A stretch of DNA of 64,000 nucleotides from Pelagimonas varians (GCF_003208435.1 NZ_QKMF01000020.1:38612-102611); one strand, 5' to 3'. Positions 25,189 to 36,088 are shown, counted from the first letter of the stretch. Numbers and translations are program-made. The notes: generated by a model not told the origin, from the letters alone.

Positions 25189-25641
25189 ATGGTGGACCAG
25201 ACGAAATTAACGACCGTGCAAAAGCTCTATGTTGGAGTGCAGCTGATAAATCCCCTGCTGCGCAGCATCACCCTACGTGTAGAAGCTGATTTACATGGCA
25301 CCGGAATAAGTGTGGGACAGCGTGCCATATTGGATGTGTTGTTGACTAAGAAAAAGGCCACAGCACCAGAGATCACTCGCATTTTGCAATTGAAGCGGCA
25401 GTTTGTAGGGCGGGAACTGAAGGAATTAATCCAAAATGAAATGGTTCAATCAGAACCCAACCCTGAGCACAAAAGAGCACATTTTCACAGTCTCACAAAA
25501 AAATCGGAGGCCGTCATTCGAGAGATCCGAGCACGTGAGATGGAGGAATTTACAGCCTTCGCAAATCGGTTCACGCCAGAAGAGATCGACGCATTTTACC
25601 GTATTCAAAAGACCTTAAATGAAGAAATGATGCCGAGCTGA
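25189..25641 (+). CDS. MarR family regulator
   Basis: A 150-residue MarR-type protein. The winged helix reads TAPEITRILQLKRQFVGRELKELIQNEMVQSEPNPEHKRAH (about 60-100), with the wing PEHKRAH. The start at 25189 has GGAGG seven bases upstream; an earlier ATG at 25162 adds 9 residues without a ribosome-binding site. It is divergent from DUF1992 with a perfect palindrome between. The C-terminal helices (MEEFTAFANRFTPEEIDAFYRIQKTL) form the usual dimer region. The ligand is unknown. Confidence 0.9.
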   Translation: MVDQTKLTTVQKLYVGVQLINPLLRSITLRVEADLHGTGISVGQRAILDVLLTKKKATAPEITRILQLKRQFVGRELKELIQNEMVQSEPNPEHKRAHFHSLTKKSEAVIREIRAREMEEFTAFANRFTPEEIDAFYRIQKTLNEEMMPS

Positions 25642-25725
25642 AACCGCCTTTGATTTCCAGACAAGGGTTGCGTATTGCGTTGCCCGTTGTGAATGCCGCT
25701 GATAATGCACTGAAATCTGATAATG

Positions 25726-26763
25726 TCAGGCTCGTGCTGTTTTCCTTGATTGACAGTTTTCGTCATCGAACCGCAGGGATTTGCTGTTTGGATTGACGGA
25801 TACGACGACGTTCCCTTTTTTGCGTCCGGTATCGACGTGCGCATGCGCAGCAATCATCTGGGAAAAGTCAAAGCTTTGATCGATGACGGGACAAAAGTTA
25901 CCACTTGCAGCGAGGTCTACGACTTTCCGCAATATATCGACGTCTTCCGAGGAGACGCCTGCGATCAGATACTTGCCGCGAAGCCGTGCTTTTAACCCGC
26001 CGAAAATCATATCGGAAGTACTTCCAGAGATCATCAACATGCGGCCGTTCGGAACCAATGCATGCCGCGTCCGGCCCCACGGCGCAGTGCCGACCGTGTC
26101 CACGACCATATCGTACAATGCGCCCTCTTTTACAAAGTCGTCGGTCTTGTAATCGATAACCCGGTCAGCTCCGATATTGCGAACCAAATCAGCATTCGAC
26201 GCACTGCAAACGCCCGTCACTTCGGCCCCGAAGTGTTTGGCGATCTGTACGCAAGCCGAACCAACAGATCCAGACGCCCCATTGACCAGAACCCGTTCAC
26301 CCGTGCGCAGTTTCCCTTTGTTGATCAGGAAATCATATGCTGCGGTTGCCCCAAATGGGATGGCGGCCGCCTCCTCAAATGTCAGGTTTTCCGGTTTGCG
26401 AACGACGTTTCCATCTGCGGGCATCGTGATGAATTCGGCATGCGCACCAAATCCCGCACCGGGAAACCCAATGACGGCATCACCGGGTTCGAATGTCGAC
26501 ACATCAGCGCCTACGCTTTCAATGATCCCCGATAAATCCGTCCCAAGAACGGGTTTACGCGGGTGGTTGAAACCAAAGACAAGTCGCGCAATCAGGCCCA
26601 TACCTGCAGGAACGATAAGGCTGCGTGCCCGCCAATCCCCTGCACTGACGGTGGTGGCATTCACACGGATCAAAACCTCGTTTGCTTTGGGTGTAGGAGT
26701 GGGAATTTCGGCGTATTTCAAAACGTCTGGGCTGCCGTATTCGGTGTAAGTATAGGCATACAT
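25726..26763 (-). CDS. MDR family NAD(P)-dependent alcohol dehydrogenase/quinone reductase
   Basis: A 345-residue medium-chain dehydrogenase. The N-terminal GroES-like domain includes VNATTVSAGDWRARS and GTDLSGIIESVGADVSTFEPGDAV. The Rossmann domain has VLVNGASGSVGSACVQIAKHFGAEVTGV near residue 155. The zinc ligands of classical ADHs are absent, so it belongs to the zinc-free quinone oxidoreductase/enoyl reductase branch. The last about 18 residues (NPNSKSLRFDDENCQSRKTARA) extend past the usual end GNVVVSV, suggesting a lost native stop. It is convergent with the MarR gene. The substrate is not predictable. Confidence 0.88.
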   Translation of the reverse strand: MYAYTYTEYGSPDVLKYAEIPTPTPKANEVLIRVNATTVSAGDWRARSLIVPAGMGLIARLVFGFNHPRKPVLGTDLSGIIESVGADVSTFEPGDAVIGFPGAGFGAHAEFITMPADGNVVRKPENLTFEEAAAIPFGATAAYDFLINKGKLRTGERVLVNGASGSVGSACVQIAKHFGAEVTGVCSASNADLVRNIGADRVIDYKTDDFVKEGALYDMVVDTVGTAPWGRTRHALVPNGRMLMISGSTSDMIFGGLKARLRGKYLIAGVSSEDVDILRKVVDLAASGNFCPVIDQSFDFSQMIAAHAHVDTGRKKGNVVVSVNPNSKSLRFDDENCQSRKTARA

Positions 26764-27852
26764 ATTGCTGGTTCTTTCTGGTGTGAGATGTGCTGGCTCT
26801 GGTTTACGGCACCCTTGGGCTCATGCGAATTGACCAAATCTTGTCGATTGATATGCGAATTTGCATGGATTGATGGTCGGACATATTCGACTAGAACAAG
26901 GCTCTGGGCGTTCCTGAACAGGGTTGCGAAAGGTTTTTGTCTGCCGCCGCCCTTGGCATGACTATCCCTAGGTCGGTCGCAATCCTTGAAGCCGACGAAC
27001 TGCATCACCGCGTAGGGACCTAGCAAGGCGGCTACCAGATGCGCACCAAGGATTTCATGAAAGCTGGCAAGCTGCAGTCAGCAGGTCAAATCGCGCCTGC
27101 TGCTACACCGACAAAGTCAAAACCAGCATCGTGAAGACCATCACCTGACAGAAGTCGTGGCGGAGCAACCGTTTGGATGGTGCCTTCCCAACTAGCATTG
27201 TCTTCCTCTTTTCGAATGCAGTGCACCGCATTTGAAAAGCCGGAAATCATCAAGCCAAGCGATGCTTGGAACCGAACGCCGGACAAGATACCGCGAAAAA
27301 TCGGAATCGTGAGAGAGCATTAACCGTCGGTTGCACAAATGGCATCACCAGAACGGCGGTGGAGATCGAAGGGGGGAAGCAAGTATCCGACACAAGACAG
27401 GGGTTAATTCCGCACAATTCCGCGGAAAGAACGCCAGATCTTTCCGCTCTGACGTTTAAGAACGTCTCTGCAATCGTTGATCACTGCAAAGGGTTCAGGC
27501 AGCGAGAAAATTCTTGGTAGTTTAAGTTGCTGACAGTACCGATATCGCCGTGCTTCGGGGCAAACCTAACCGCACGATTTCGGTTCTTCCCGACGTGAGT
27601 AAACCGCCTGACCTGCGCCGGCACGGCGAGCATTAAGCTCGACCGGCTACCACAGCACACACGGCCCGGAACGGCCCTTCAATGAGGATCAAGACGCTGC
27701 TATGCAGTTAAACAAAAGCGGACATCTATAGGCGGCCAGGGGTTGGCTGTTGCCATCATCTTTCCTTCCGGAACCCTTCGCCGCAATAGGGAGAAGATTC
27801 TGTGAAAGATACAAGCTTCGGATTGTTTTGGCGAAAACGCGTGATCGACTAG
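26764..27852. other. 1.1-kb spacer without a recognisable gene
   Basis: Short frames on both strands have no ribosome-binding sites or domains. No RNA gene or array is seen. It probably contains decayed sequence, as the next recognisable item is a gene fragment. Confidence 0.5.
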
Positions 27853-28122
27853 AATCCCGGCCAACGATGCAAAGATAGCTTTCGTCTTCTCGGCAGAAAA
27901 GGTGCCAATCGAGGCACAATTCAAATTTCAGAATTTCGATTTCAACAAAGCATCTACCTTCTCTACGATGAATACGGCCCTTCTTATGTCGGCTGGACAA
28001 GGGCTCAGGGATTGGGAAAACGTCTCAAAGACTATTTAGATGATCATTTAGCAGGGAAGTCGGATCGTTTTTCTCGGTTCGGTCTTCTCGGTAGGCCCGC
28101 TGGATACAATGTCAAAAAATAG
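27853..28122 (+). pseudogene. GIY-YIG nuclease fragment
   Basis: An open frame without any ATG, GTG or TTG start, bounded by TAG on both sides, reads KGANRGTIQISEFRF, then SIYLLYDEYGPSYVGWTR and GLGKRLKDYLDDHL. This is the start of a GIY-YIG nuclease domain: IYLLY and YVGWT correspond to GIY and YIG, followed by the region with the catalytic Arg (GKRLKDY). The domain stops about 25 residues later and its second half, including the catalytic Glu, is not seen. The piece is probably a remnant of a mobile or repair-associated nuclease gene. It is too short for the frame list, so it is easily missed. Confidence 0.6.
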
Positions 28123-28133
28123 TCACTTATTTG

Positions 28134-28153
28134 GTTTACCCATTTGGGTAAAC
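28134..28153 (-). terminator. Stem-loop downstream of the large repeat-protein gene
   Basis: GTTTACCC and GGGTAAAC form a perfect 8-bp stem with a 4-base loop, 31 bases beyond the large gene's stop. The following minus-strand bases are A/T-rich but not a T-run. It also lies 11 bases past the GIY-YIG fragment stop, so it could serve both sides. Confidence 0.4.
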
Positions 28154-28184
28154 TTGCATTATTTGGTCAAGCGCAGCTCTCTGC

Positions 28185-31100
28185 TCACACATCCCACTCG
28201 TACAACGTTTCCAAAAGTGAACCGTCGATCGCGTAGTTTTCTATCTTTTGAAGATAATCTGCATCATCATTCACATCGGTAACTATTTTTTGGGAAATAT
28301 TCCCATCCAAAAAAGTCAAAACAATTGTATCCGTATCGTCTAACCTTAAATCGGTCTGGGTGATTACTCCTAAGCTATCAAAGGTATCGGTTTTTGTGGC
28401 CCATTTAGCCCCGCTAAACACACCCTCACCATCACTGGTCACACGTTGAAACAACATGTCATCCTGATAAATGCGCTCTTGGTGACGTGTCGTTCCGTCG
28501 TCCATCACGGTGGCGACCGTCTCAATTTGGCCGTGGCTATTTAGGGTCTCAGTTTTTGTGACCCATTTAACTCCGCTAAACACACCCTCTCCATCACCGG
28601 TCACACGTTGGAACAACATGTCACCTTGGTAAATGCGCTCTTGGTGACGTGTCGTCCCGTCGTCCATCACGGTGGCGACCGTTTCAATTTGGCCGTGGCT
28701 ATTTAAGGTCTCAGTTTTTGTGGCCCATTTAGCCCCGCTAAACACACCCTCACCATCGCTGGTCACACGTTGAAACAACATGTCATCCTGATAAATGCGC
28801 TCTTGGTGACGTGTCGTTCCGTCGTCCATCACGGTGGCGACCGTCTCAATTTGGCCGTGGCTATTTAGGGTCTCAGTTTTTGTGGCCCATTTAGCGCTGC
28901 TAAACACACCCTCACCATCGCTGGTCACACGTTGAAACAACATGTCATCCTGATAAATGCGCTCTTGGTGACGTGTCGTTCCGTCGTCCATCACGATGTC
29001 GACCGTCTCAATTTGGCCAGTCTCAGAGTAGGTGATGGTCCTTTCTTGCCAGTTCGCGAGGTCTGCACTATCCGTGTCTTCACGCAGCAGATTGTCTTCT
29101 ACATGAAGTAGGATTGTACTGGTTCCAAGAGCCGTAATCGCGCCGCCCGCTTCGTCCTGAAGATCAAATAACTCAACCTGTAAGTTCTCGACACCCTCGC
29201 CGTAATTTCCTGCGCTGAGTTCGAATGAGAAGGTGGAATCCGTATCCCCGTCGACGTCAAAGAAAATTGTGCTCTGCGGCAGCACGCCACCGACAAAATC
29301 AGCGGCGCTGACAGAGTTGCCACCACTGGCAACGACTCTAACACCAACGCTGACTCCCTCGCTCAGGTCACCAAGCCGGTTGACGTTGATCGTCACTACC
29401 GCGGAATCGCGTTCATGCACAGTGCTTGTCGCGGAATGCAGGTACACGATGCTGTCCGCCGCATTGGCCGCGCCGGTTCCGCCCTCGTAGTTTGCAAGTA
29501 TTCCGTCTGTTTGCCCCGAGGCAGCGTGCAAGTGTGTTAAAGATTTTCCATCTATGGGAATGTGACTATTCCGGCCAGCACCAGGTGCAAATAGTTCCTG
29601 GAGAAATTCTAAGCTCCAAAGACCGTGAGGATGAGGAATATAATTGTTTGTGATTGCGACCAAAATATCTGGAGAAAGCCCTACTCCCCCTTCTCCGCCA
29701 GCGCCGCCATGGCCACCCGATCCGCCTAAACCTGCGATCGCGGAATGTGATGCCAATTGGCCCACGATGTGAGTGTGAAAGACGGCCTGCCCAAAGTTTG
29801 CAATACCTTCTACAGCGCTACCGCCTTGACCGCCGTTCCCCCCTTCGCCGCCAATTCCGCCACTTCCACCAAGAGTGACACCAAGTGACGGAAGCTGCCG
29901 CATCCAAGCAGGGGAGCCATCGGCACCACTTCCGCCATCGCCCCCCATGCCACCTGCACCACCGGACGTGGTGTTGTCGGCATACCCAAGATTGCTAACG
30001 GCGCCGGTCGCGACACCGGTTAGCCAACTGTTTGATACCTCGATCGTACCATAGTTCAGAATTGTGCCAGCGTGTTGTCCTGTGCCGCCGCTATGCCCGT
30101 CGCCCCCGTCTTCACCATCTCGTGTTGTGCCGCCGGCCCATTCGCTGACCGTGTCATCATTGGGGAGTGGTTTGTATCTTGTTGCACGTTCTCCGGTTGC
30201 GCCCGTTATACCGACGGTGCCTTGGGCGTCATTGCCGAGTATGGTGACGCGTTCCAATGTTAAGGTGCCGTGGTTTTCTATTGCGCTGCCGACGGCTTTT
30301 TGCCCCACAACGCCTTCGCCATAGCCATCCACCAATTGCACCGCTTCGAGCGAGACCGTCGCACCGCTTTGGATGCTAAATATCTTGCCAAAGCCTGCGC
30401 CGCTGATCGAAACATCCGCAGTGCCGTTCCCGTCAATGTCGCCGGAAATTGACAAATCGGACGTCAAAAGCAGATCGATGCCAATGATTTCTCGACCATA
30501 CAGAGCATCTGAAAAGGTGATTGCGCTAAAATCCGGATTGGAATTGGCGTAGGCAATCGCCTCTTCAAGCGATGTTTGTCCGTCTGTGTTGGACATGCCA
30601 CTTGCATTGGTTGTCACCACCAATGAAGGTTCTTCGATAATTGTAATGGTTTTGGACGCGCCGGCGGCGTTTTGCGTGCCGGTGACCGACTGAACAACGC
30701 CTGCAGCGACGTCAATCCCTACGGGTGCAAATCCGCCATATTGAACGGTTGCGCTATAGGTTGTGGCATCAATTTGAACCAGTGGGCCGCTTAGTTCGCC
30801 ATTGGTGATGACAAGGTCCGACGCGTCAAATCCATTGACCTCACGGTCAAATGAAATCGTGACCGCAATGTCGGATCCAAACACACTTTGATCAGAGTCG
30901 GTTGTGATCGTGATTACCGGGGTCGGAAAGTCAAACTCATCCAGTGTCACAGTCGGGATTGAGTAACTTGGAAGCCCCGTGCTGGCCCCGATGACACCCC
31001 CAAGCAGATCAATGGTGATTGGGCCCCCCGTTGGCTGCAATGTCACCTCAAAAACCTGAGACCCCGCCGTAGAAAGATCACCGTCCACCGTCGCATTCGT

Positions 31101-32192
31101 CACTGAAAGACGAGACAGGTCAAAACCGGTGACCTCAACGCCGAAATCAACTGTCAGAACAAATGACTGAAAGGTTTCAGGGGCATCCAAATCTGTCGAG
31201 ATGACGGGCAAAGGTCGCAGAGGATTTATCTGAAGCTCAACCGCGCCAAGGTCAGGACGCGGCGTTAAATCTTTGGAAGGGGACGGAAAGTCGACGTTTC
31301 GGTCATTTCCAAGCGCATCGGTTATTGGCAGACCGGCCAAGCCAGTGCCCCCCGCATCAATGGCAGGGTTTTCCCAATCATTCAGCAAGGCAACGGTCCG
31401 CACAGGGCCCCCGTTGTCGCCCGCTTGCGCAACCCCATCCACAATATCTGCAAAGAAAAGGTTCACATCGTCGGTGAAACCAGAAAATCCTACGATATCA
31501 GCTAGGTACCCACCGATATGGAAGTTAGCGCTGTCGTCATGTATCAATCCGGAAAAATTATACCCGCCATTTCCGACCAACAACGAGTTCTGAATTGTAT
31601 CGCCTCCGAATCCAAGGTCTGATGACAATCCTCCTGAATTGGCCGTCATGGTACTTTGAATGAAAGACATCTCAACGCCGGTGTGAACGACGTCCCCAAA
31701 AAAGGGAGCCCAGACACTTTGGTTGCCGACAATTGTACTGTTGACGAATGTGGTCGTGCCTTCGGAGCTGACGGCACCATAGGCGAAAGCAGAATTTCCC
31801 TCGATCGTCGTGCCTGTGATTAACGCGGTGCCTAAGTTTGCGATGCCGCCGCCCCCGCCGCCATCGTTTGCAGCGATATAAGAGGATGTCGTAGTCACTG
31901 TGCCATAGTTGAGAACACCACCGCCAAAGCCATTGGTGACATTACCGGCGATTGTCCCTTTGGTGAAGGTTAAGGATGCGCCGTCAGCGATTTCGACGCC
32001 TCCCCCGCCAGATTTCGGAACAGCGGATAGATCGGCCACAACACTGTTGCCGCCAGTGATGATGATCCCGTTGAGCGCAACATTTCCGCCTCCGACAAAG
32101 AGTGTTTGTACATTGTCGTCAGTGTTTGTGTTGGTTGTCGCAGTAACGCTATGTCCGGTAGGCAAAGTGATGAGTTGGTCATCCCCGGCCAC
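28185..32192 (-). CDS. Large secreted-type repeat protein (beta-helix, Ig-like, Calx-beta, tandem repeats)
   Basis: A 1335-residue frame forming most of a very large extracellular or surface protein. Its true N-terminus lies in the adjoining frame at 32207-32488, one base out of phase. Residues 35-230 form Gly/Thr/Asn-rich beta-helix repeats. Residues 327-520 contain two Ig-like domains with similar cores (VEVTGFDLSRLSVTNATVDG and REVNGFDASDLVITNGELSG). Residues 523-690 repeat the beta-helix entry module (TSLEEAIAYAN, SGDIDGNGTADVSISG). Residues 690-840 are very Gly-rich. Residues 912-1034 resemble a Calx-beta domain. Residues 1048-1335 are 54-residue tandem repeats. No classical signal peptide or C-terminal anchor is seen, so export by a type I system is possible but unproven. 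Confidence 0.75.
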   Translation of the reverse strand: MAGDDQLITLPTGHSVTATTNTNTDDNVQTLFVGGGNVALNGIIITGGNSVVADLSAVPKSGGGGVEIADGASLTFTKGTIAGNVTNGFGGGVLNYGTVTTTSSYIAANDGGGGGGIANLGTALITGTTIEGNSAFAYGAVSSEGTTTFVNSTIVGNQSVWAPFFGDVVHTGVEMSFIQSTMTANSGGLSSDLGFGGDTIQNSLLVGNGGYNFSGLIHDDSANFHIGGYLADIVGFSGFTDDVNLFFADIVDGVAQAGDNGGPVRTVALLNDWENPAIDAGGTGLAGLPITDALGNDRNVDFPSPSKDLTPRPDLGAVELQINPLRPLPVISTDLDAPETFQSFVLTVDFGVEVTGFDLSRLSVTNATVDGDLSTAGSQVFEVTLQPTGGPITIDLLGGVIGASTGLPSYSIPTVTLDEFDFPTPVITITTDSDQSVFGSDIAVTISFDREVNGFDASDLVITNGELSGPLVQIDATTYSATVQYGGFAPVGIDVAAGVVQSVTGTQNAAGASKTITIIEEPSLVVTTNASGMSNTDGQTSLEEAIAYANSNPDFSAITFSDALYGREIIGIDLLLTSDLSISGDIDGNGTADVSISGAGFGKIFSIQSGATVSLEAVQLVDGYGEGVVGQKAVGSAIENHGTLTLERVTILGNDAQGTVGITGATGERATRYKPLPNDDTVSEWAGGTTRDGEDGGDGHSGGTGQHAGTILNYGTIEVSNSWLTGVATGAVSNLGYADNTTSGGAGGMGGDGGSGADGSPAWMRQLPSLGVTLGGSGGIGGEGGNGGQGGSAVEGIANFGQAVFHTHIVGQLASHSAIAGLGGSGGHGGAGGEGGVGLSPDILVAITNNYIPHPHGLWSLEFLQELFAPGAGRNSHIPIDGKSLTHLHAASGQTDGILANYEGGTGAANAADSIVYLHSATSTVHERDSAVVTINVNRLGDLSEGVSVGVRVVASGGNSVSAADFVGGVLPQSTIFFDVDGDTDSTFSFELSAGNYGEGVENLQVELFDLQDEAGGAITALGTSTILLHVEDNLLREDTDSADLANWQERTITYSETGQIETVDIVMDDGTTRHQERIYQDDMLFQRVTSDGEGVFSSAKWATKTETLNSHGQIETVATVMDDGTTRHQERIYQDDMLFQRVTSDGEGVFSGAKWATKTETLNSHGQIETVATVMDDGTTRHQERIYQGDMLFQRVTGDGEGVFSGVKWVTKTETLNSHGQIETVATVMDDGTTRHQERIYQDDMLFQRVTSDGEGVFSGAKWATKTDTFDSLGVITQTDLRLDDTDTIVLTFLDGNISQKIVTDVNDDADYLQKIENYAIDGSLLETLYEWDV
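28391..29038 (-). repeat. Four tandem 162-bp repeats encoding 54-residue units
   Basis: The same sequence block begins at 28391, 28553, 28715 and 28877, an exact 162-bp period, with only a few substitutions between copies. Each unit encodes SHGQIETVATVMDDGTTR, then HQERIYQDDMLFQRVTSDG and EGVFSGAKWATKTETLN. A diverged half-unit flanks each end. Near-identity points to recent duplication or gene conversion. Confidence 0.9.
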
Positions 32193-32206
32193 GTCTCCGC
32201 TGATGG

Positions 32207-32488
32207 TTAAATCTGCGACGCCGGCCCATCGAGATCCCCATTTATCGTGACATCGGACCAGATTTCCAACGTGCTGCTCAAGTGGATGACACCGCCAGAA
32301 GCAAATGTGTCCCCCGGTTCGCTTGCAAAGATCAGCGTGTCAGCTTCGGGAGTGGCCTGAGCAAGCAGCAAGGCTTCGCGAAGGGAGAGCCCACCACCAT
32401 CCAGTGTTTCATCGGCAAGATTCAGGTTGTCAGAGACGGTGTTATCAACGCCGGTATCCAGAGCTGTCGTCACCTGAAAAACTGCCAT
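32207..32488 (-). pseudogene. N-terminal part of the large repeat protein, out of frame
   Basis: A 93-residue frame (MAVFQVTTALDTGVDN at the start) with a CSLREA-like module: LSLREALLLAQATPEADTLIF. It ends SDVTINGDLDGPASQI and a TAA. In the next frame the sequence continues VADLTISGDVAGDDQLITLP, which completes the GDxDGxGxADxTISGD pattern seen intact in the second module at residues 580-598 of the large protein. One base is missing within GGGCCGGC near 32215-32225. The joined gene would be about 1,435 codons from 32488 to 28185. A sequencing error or a true mutation are equally possible. Confidence 0.8.
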
Positions 32489-33091
32489 TGATATATCTCC
32501 GAATTCTTGTTGCGTTGTTTTCCAAATTCTCGAATTGGATTAGGGGAATCCTTGGAAACAAAAAGAAACATTTCATGCATGACATTTAACTAGGTTATAC
32601 GCAAAGAGATTGTCGGTTCAGTTCACCAAAAGCACTAAGCGGTTCAGCAGTTCCCGTCCCAGCTCACCGCATGGAAAACTGTTCGAAATTACTAGGGAAG
32701 TCCTGTTTGAGCCTGCGTTGGCAAAACTTGAACACCGCTGCGAAAGTCAGCAGCCCTGAAGGTTTTTCGATGCGGGCCGAGGTGTAACTTTGCCGTTGGT
32801 CACTGACGGCGGCCCACGTTGACAAACCTCGGAAGGAGGAAGGCGTGGTTCTGGGATCGAGTTCTGGGGAAAGAGCGCCGGCGGGTGAGACTGAGATTGC
32901 CGCAGATTCGGCGTCGACCGTGTTTAATGCGTTTGCGGCAGTAATTTTTCGCCGCCTTGATTGCAGGCCTTTCGTTGATTTGGTGCAAAGAAAGCAATTC
33001 AGACTGTTGTGCTGGATGGTGGCCGCAGGCGGTTTTGACCGGTCAATCAAAGGTGACCGGTCTATGTTGTGTAGAATGGGCAGGCATATTG

Positions 33092-33815
33092 TCATGCTGT
33101 CTGTTTCCTTGGTGGTGCAAGCGACATTGGTTTCTGACCTCGCCGGAAGATCTCGATGGTGCGCATGTGGCCGCCGCAGCAGGGGCATGGCTCGCGCAGA
33201 ATGAGCGGGGGTGCCTCGGCCCCCAGTTCTGGCTCGGTGGTTTCTTCCGTGCGTTGGGCACCAAGCAAGGCCAGGATCTTTGTGATGTTCGTTTTGCGCA
33301 CTGAACTGACCAGAAGGCCGTGGTGGCGGATGCAGTGGAATCCGTCGGGGAGAATATGCATTAGGAAGCGGCGAATGAACTCGGGCGTGGCCAAACGCAT
33401 GACCTTTTGGCGGTCGCCAGACTTGATGCGATATTCCGTCCAGCGGAACGCGATGGTATCCGCATCTACGCTGACCAACCGATGGTTCGAGATGTCGACC
33501 AGATGTGTGTACCGGCTCAGAAAGGCCAGAACAGCTTCCGGCCCACCGAATGGCGGCTTGGAATAGACGACCCATTCGAATTTACGGAACGGGGCGAGCC
33601 ACTGCGCGAATGCATCTGTCTGTGCCAAGTGACCGAGAACGCCAAAAAAGGTGAGCTGACCCGCACGATGCAAGTCCGTGTCCTTTCCAGGATCAGGTGC
33701 CTGAACAGCCGTGCTTGGGCCGGTACATGCAGAAGGAACCCTGACATGCAGGCCGCAACGCGGGGCCATACTTCCGAAAGATGTCAGCGATTTCCAGCCG
33801 GGGCGCGGCAACAGC
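33092..33815 (-). pseudogene. IS91-family transposase, internally deleted
   Basis: The frame ending at 33092 carries the C-terminal half of an IS91/IS801-type (Y1 HUH) transposase: WVVYSKPPFGGPEAVLAFL, then SRYTHLVDISNHRLVSVDAD and EFIRRFLMHILPDGFHCIRH, ending in the Cys-rich PCPCCGGHMRTIEIFRRG. The N-terminus survives as RLEIADIFRKYGPAL in another frame near 33790, followed by FLLHVPAQARLFRHLILE in a third frame near 33720. About 200 residues including the zinc-finger and HUH region are gone and at least two frameshifts remain. It is inactive. It is adjacent to a tyrosine recombinase remnant, the usual partner in IS91 elements of this type. Confidence 0.85.
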
Positions 33816-33839
33816 CCAAGCCACGACTCCAATCCCCGC

Positions 33840-34710
<871 letters not shown>

Positions 34711-34859
34711 GAGTTCCTCCTGTCATCAAATTGAGAAACCCCAATCGTCATACAGGTTAGCCAGATCACAAAACGACTGGACTAGCGCTCAACACAGGCC
34801 ACAAGCGCCATTGCCGCGCAAGCGGCTTCGTCCTTCCGCCCCCGGCAGTCCATTGTAAA

Positions 34860-35324
34860 TGCACGAGAGGGGAAGAACACCAATCCGCATTTCACATTGG
34901 CCGGATATGCCATGTCTTGGATGTCAGTTCGCGCAGCTTGAGTGCTTTGCGCACCCGGCCTGCCAGCCGCTGGCAACAATCTGATTGGGTTACGCTGGCG
35001 AATATCAAGGAACAGTCACGCCTTAGTTTAGGCAGCTATGGCAGGCCACTGATGACCGAAGAGCTGAAATAGATTGGTTTAATTGCAGGTCATCGTCATG
35101 TTCGCCGTTTGATGCGTCAGAACGACATATCTGTCCTACGGCCCCGAAAACACAAGGTCACAACCGACGGCGATCACCAGTTCAACATCGCGCGGAACCT
35201 GCTGGATCGTGGTTTCAACGCGGATGAGCCAAGTCAGAAATGGGCTGGAAAAGCCCCGTCGCTTTTGAAAGAAAAGTAGCCTAAACGAGCACTAGGAGCG
35301 GCATCAAACCGCGACAGGTCCAAA
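34860..35324 (+). mobile_element. IS3-family remnant with internal deletion
   Basis: The plus strand reads the first part of an IS3 OrfB transposase: HQSAFHIGRICHVLDVSSRS, EQSRLSLGSYGRPLMTEELK, an in-frame TAG, then HRHVRRLMRQNDISVLRPRK and FNADEPSQKWAG. Immediately after, the sequence jumps to the very 3' end of the element, GWKSPVAFERKVA in another frame, stop TAA at 35280-35282. About two thirds of OrfB, including the DDE residues, is missing. The junction is the short homology TGGGCTGG. The last 45 bp match the IS3 end at the right edge of this window; the shared part stops at about 35324, marking the element end. Confidence 0.8.
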
Positions 35325-36088
35325 CCCCGTGGGCGGTCATGTAGGTAAGGCCATACTTATCCGCCAAAGCTTGGACGCTATCGATGCCGATACATACGGG
35401 GCAGTTGTGTTTAGCTCGATGTGCTCTTCCGCAGTCAGAAACCACCTTCATACGGTATGTCTGGAGCGGAACATGAAGGAGCCAGCGTTCAAGGAAAACT
35501 CGTACTCGCACTACTGGCACAGGTATGTTTTCGCGTGCGGAGCCATTTCAGTTGCTTTCCCCCGCATATAGCGCGGCATATTCCGTCATTCAAACGCATC
35601 CTGGCCCTGTCGTGGTCAGGGACAGTTGCCATGAGACAGTTTTCCGAAAGGGTCACAGTTGCACGATTTGATGTGGGTTCTCAGTGCCGGATAGCAGCTA
35701 AGGCATTACACATGCGTGCTGAAAGTCGACAGGAAACATCATCAACTTTTCGGCCAACACATGCAAGCAGACCGACAAATCGGACCTTCACACGTCACCC
35801 AGCGAAGGTCACTTTGGGCCTATAATTCTGAAAATAAACGATTTTCGCGAGAGCGAGTGGAAAATCGACCCATAGAAAGCCTTTCCCAGAATTTGTTGAG
35901 GGGGCACGGCCAAGGACTGGCGTCGGCAATACCCGACGCCTTCTGTGGCCCCATCGAGACTTCGGTTTCAATTTGGCACCTGCAACGGAGTTTGACAGTA
36001 AACTGCCACTGCCAGATTTTCGAGTTTTTCAAAAATATGAGCCCAAACTGCTAAAAGCTGCAGAGTATGTGGATGTCCGGTCTAGGGA
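35325..36088. other. 0.76-kb spacer
   Basis: No convincing gene. A perfect 8-bp stem (GGCGTCGG/CCGACGCC, 35919-35940) with a 6-base loop lies here without a T-run. The spacer separates the IS remnants from the 3' end of the iron operon; the hairpin might act as its terminator from a distance of 150 bases, but that is weak. Confidence 0.4.

Noticed and set aside
32664..33575. 303-codon minus-strand frame
   Set aside because: It runs out of phase across the IS91 transposase remnant and continues into its non-coding flank; no domain.
35281..35520. 79-codon minus-strand frame beside the IS3 remnant
   Set aside because: No recognised family, no start context; may be decayed but cannot be supported.
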